Source: Myrica gale (lineage: Eukaryota > Streptophyta > Magnoliopsida > Fagales > Myricaceae). From it: a stretch of 64,000 bases of DNA. A program made the position numbers and the translations under genes. Location of the stretch: positions 18,092,068 through 18,156,067 of the forward strand of contig OZ005617.1 in NCBI GenBank assembly GCA_963930655.1. The letters run 5' to 3'. The notes under the pieces are model-generated. The model worked only from the letters and a program-made list of their open reading frames with translations, had not been told where the DNA came from and did no database searches. Numbering within the stretch: the first letter of the stretch is position 1; each line of letters opens with the position of its first letter. Positions 63,012-64,000 of the stretch are shown one piece after another.

Positions 63012-64000
63012 AGCGGAATTGGAAAGGAAAGCTTGAAACCTGATGAATAAACAAATAAAGATACGTCAAAAGGAATCCAAACAAATTCCATTTCAAAAGT
63101 CATATCAAACACCGGCTCATTCATTTAAACAAAAATAAAAAGAACTAAAATATCTCATTTATTTAGCTCCGCCATACCTCCTTCCGTCTAATTCAGTAAA
63201 GGTTCAAACTTGTTTGAGTTCAGGTGCCTGGAGTCAAAGCATCCGAAAGTGAAGAGCCGAAGAGAAGAGGCGCACGACGCCGAGGGGAACACAAGCCGAA
63301 CCCTAGCTGAGCTTTATGACCGAGAAAATTTTGGCGCCTTAGACACCGTTATACAACACGAGAATATGTTTCTACTGGATCGGGTACCACTTTTGGGCCT
63401 TGAGTTTGGCCCATAAAAATTCCATATTCCATCTTTTAAACGATTATAGCACCACTTAGGACTCTGGAATCCTGGATAGACGCCAAGATAATTTACAATA
63501 TTGCTAAATGATAGAATTTAATTGATGGTAAGAAATTTTACTACTAGCTCGTAGGGATAAAAAAAATAAACAAAATTTATTACTATTAAATCCGAAAGCA
63601 ACAAGCAATTTGTAAGCGTACAGACGAACAGACCAATCCAGTCTTTGCACAATGCATGTACCAGCTAAACAGGGGATCTAGCATTGCCATGCCTTTGCCA
63701 TTTGGATCAATTCAAATTTGTAATCCCTCGTGAGTGGTGGAGAAATTACCAGAGACCAAACGATTATGGAAAACAGCTTGCTTATAACATATGCTGCCAT
63801 AAAGTTCTGCTTAATTTATGATAGAAACTTGAAGTACCTCTGTAAAATTGTTATTTCCTTTTTTTCAGAGGCAGAAACATTTTCTCATTTTATTGAGTTC
63901 TTTTTTTTTTGGGCGGCCACCGGGGGGGGGGGGGTGGAGGGTGTTGGCGGCGGGTGTTGGTCTTTAGCACTGTCAGGAGGACTAATCTTTTTAGCTGCTT
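63012..64000. other. promoter side of the unknown gene, then intergenic
   Basis: The 5' flank of the minus-strand gene, followed by sequence without recognised features. A T11 run and a G13 run lie at about 63901-63936. Confidence 0.45.

Overview
The window is nuclear DNA of a flowering plant, almost certainly a eudicot. Its genes have GT-AG introns, an AT-rich intergenic background, TATA boxes and plant-specific families (QUIRKY-type MCTP, plastid isochorismate synthase, secreted pectate lyase). It is also full of plant transposons: L1-type LINEs, a SINE, hAT elements and Mutator-like elements (MULEs) carrying pieces of host genes. No species call is possible from the sequence alone.

Seven genes look intact: a QUIRKY-like MCTP (9698-12787, minus, one exon), a membrane-anchored HSP20-domain protein of the RTM2 type (15840-16957, minus, 2 exons), a PL1 pectate lyase (28643-30320, plus, 4 exons), isochorismate synthase (34627-40694, minus, 15 exons), a YLPM1/ZAP3-like P-loop nuclear protein (41469-50211, minus, 13 exons), a short-form tRNase Z (55896-59716, plus, 8 exons) and a single-exon protein of unknown function (61839-63011, minus). 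Every exon join given here was followed by hand and keeps the reading frame. The genes are unrelated housekeeping, defence and cell-wall functions; nothing suggests a functional cluster.

Mobile DNA fills most of the rest. A hAT element with a dead transposase runs off the left edge (1-3073). At least four MULE-like elements carry or probably carry host gene pieces: 4625-6959 (cytochrome P450 and ABCB transporter pieces), 7783-8864 (kinesin-light-chain-related TPR piece), 20390-27977 (RZ-1 RNA-binding protein and exostosin pieces) and about 50390-52325 (start of methylenetetrahydrofolate reductase). A fifth (52437-53442) has no recognised cargo. An almost complete L1 LINE (22193-27624) sits inside the exostosin piece, with a 14-bp target duplication. 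Smaller items are a 488-bp hAT MITE with a perfect 8-bp duplication, a SINE with a perfect 15-bp duplication, a foldback element in a YLPM1 intron, a minisatellite and older LINE debris.

The most unusual structure is in the 4625-6959 MULE. A family of about 45-bp, extremely CG-rich palindromes, sharing a TGTCGCGCGCG arm and a GCGCACGGG-type loop, occurs at least six times. Copies lie at or within a few bases of the junctions between captured gene pieces and next to both terminal inverted repeats. Whether these mark a capture mechanism or are ordinary filler is open, but the placement is not explained by known MULE anatomy.
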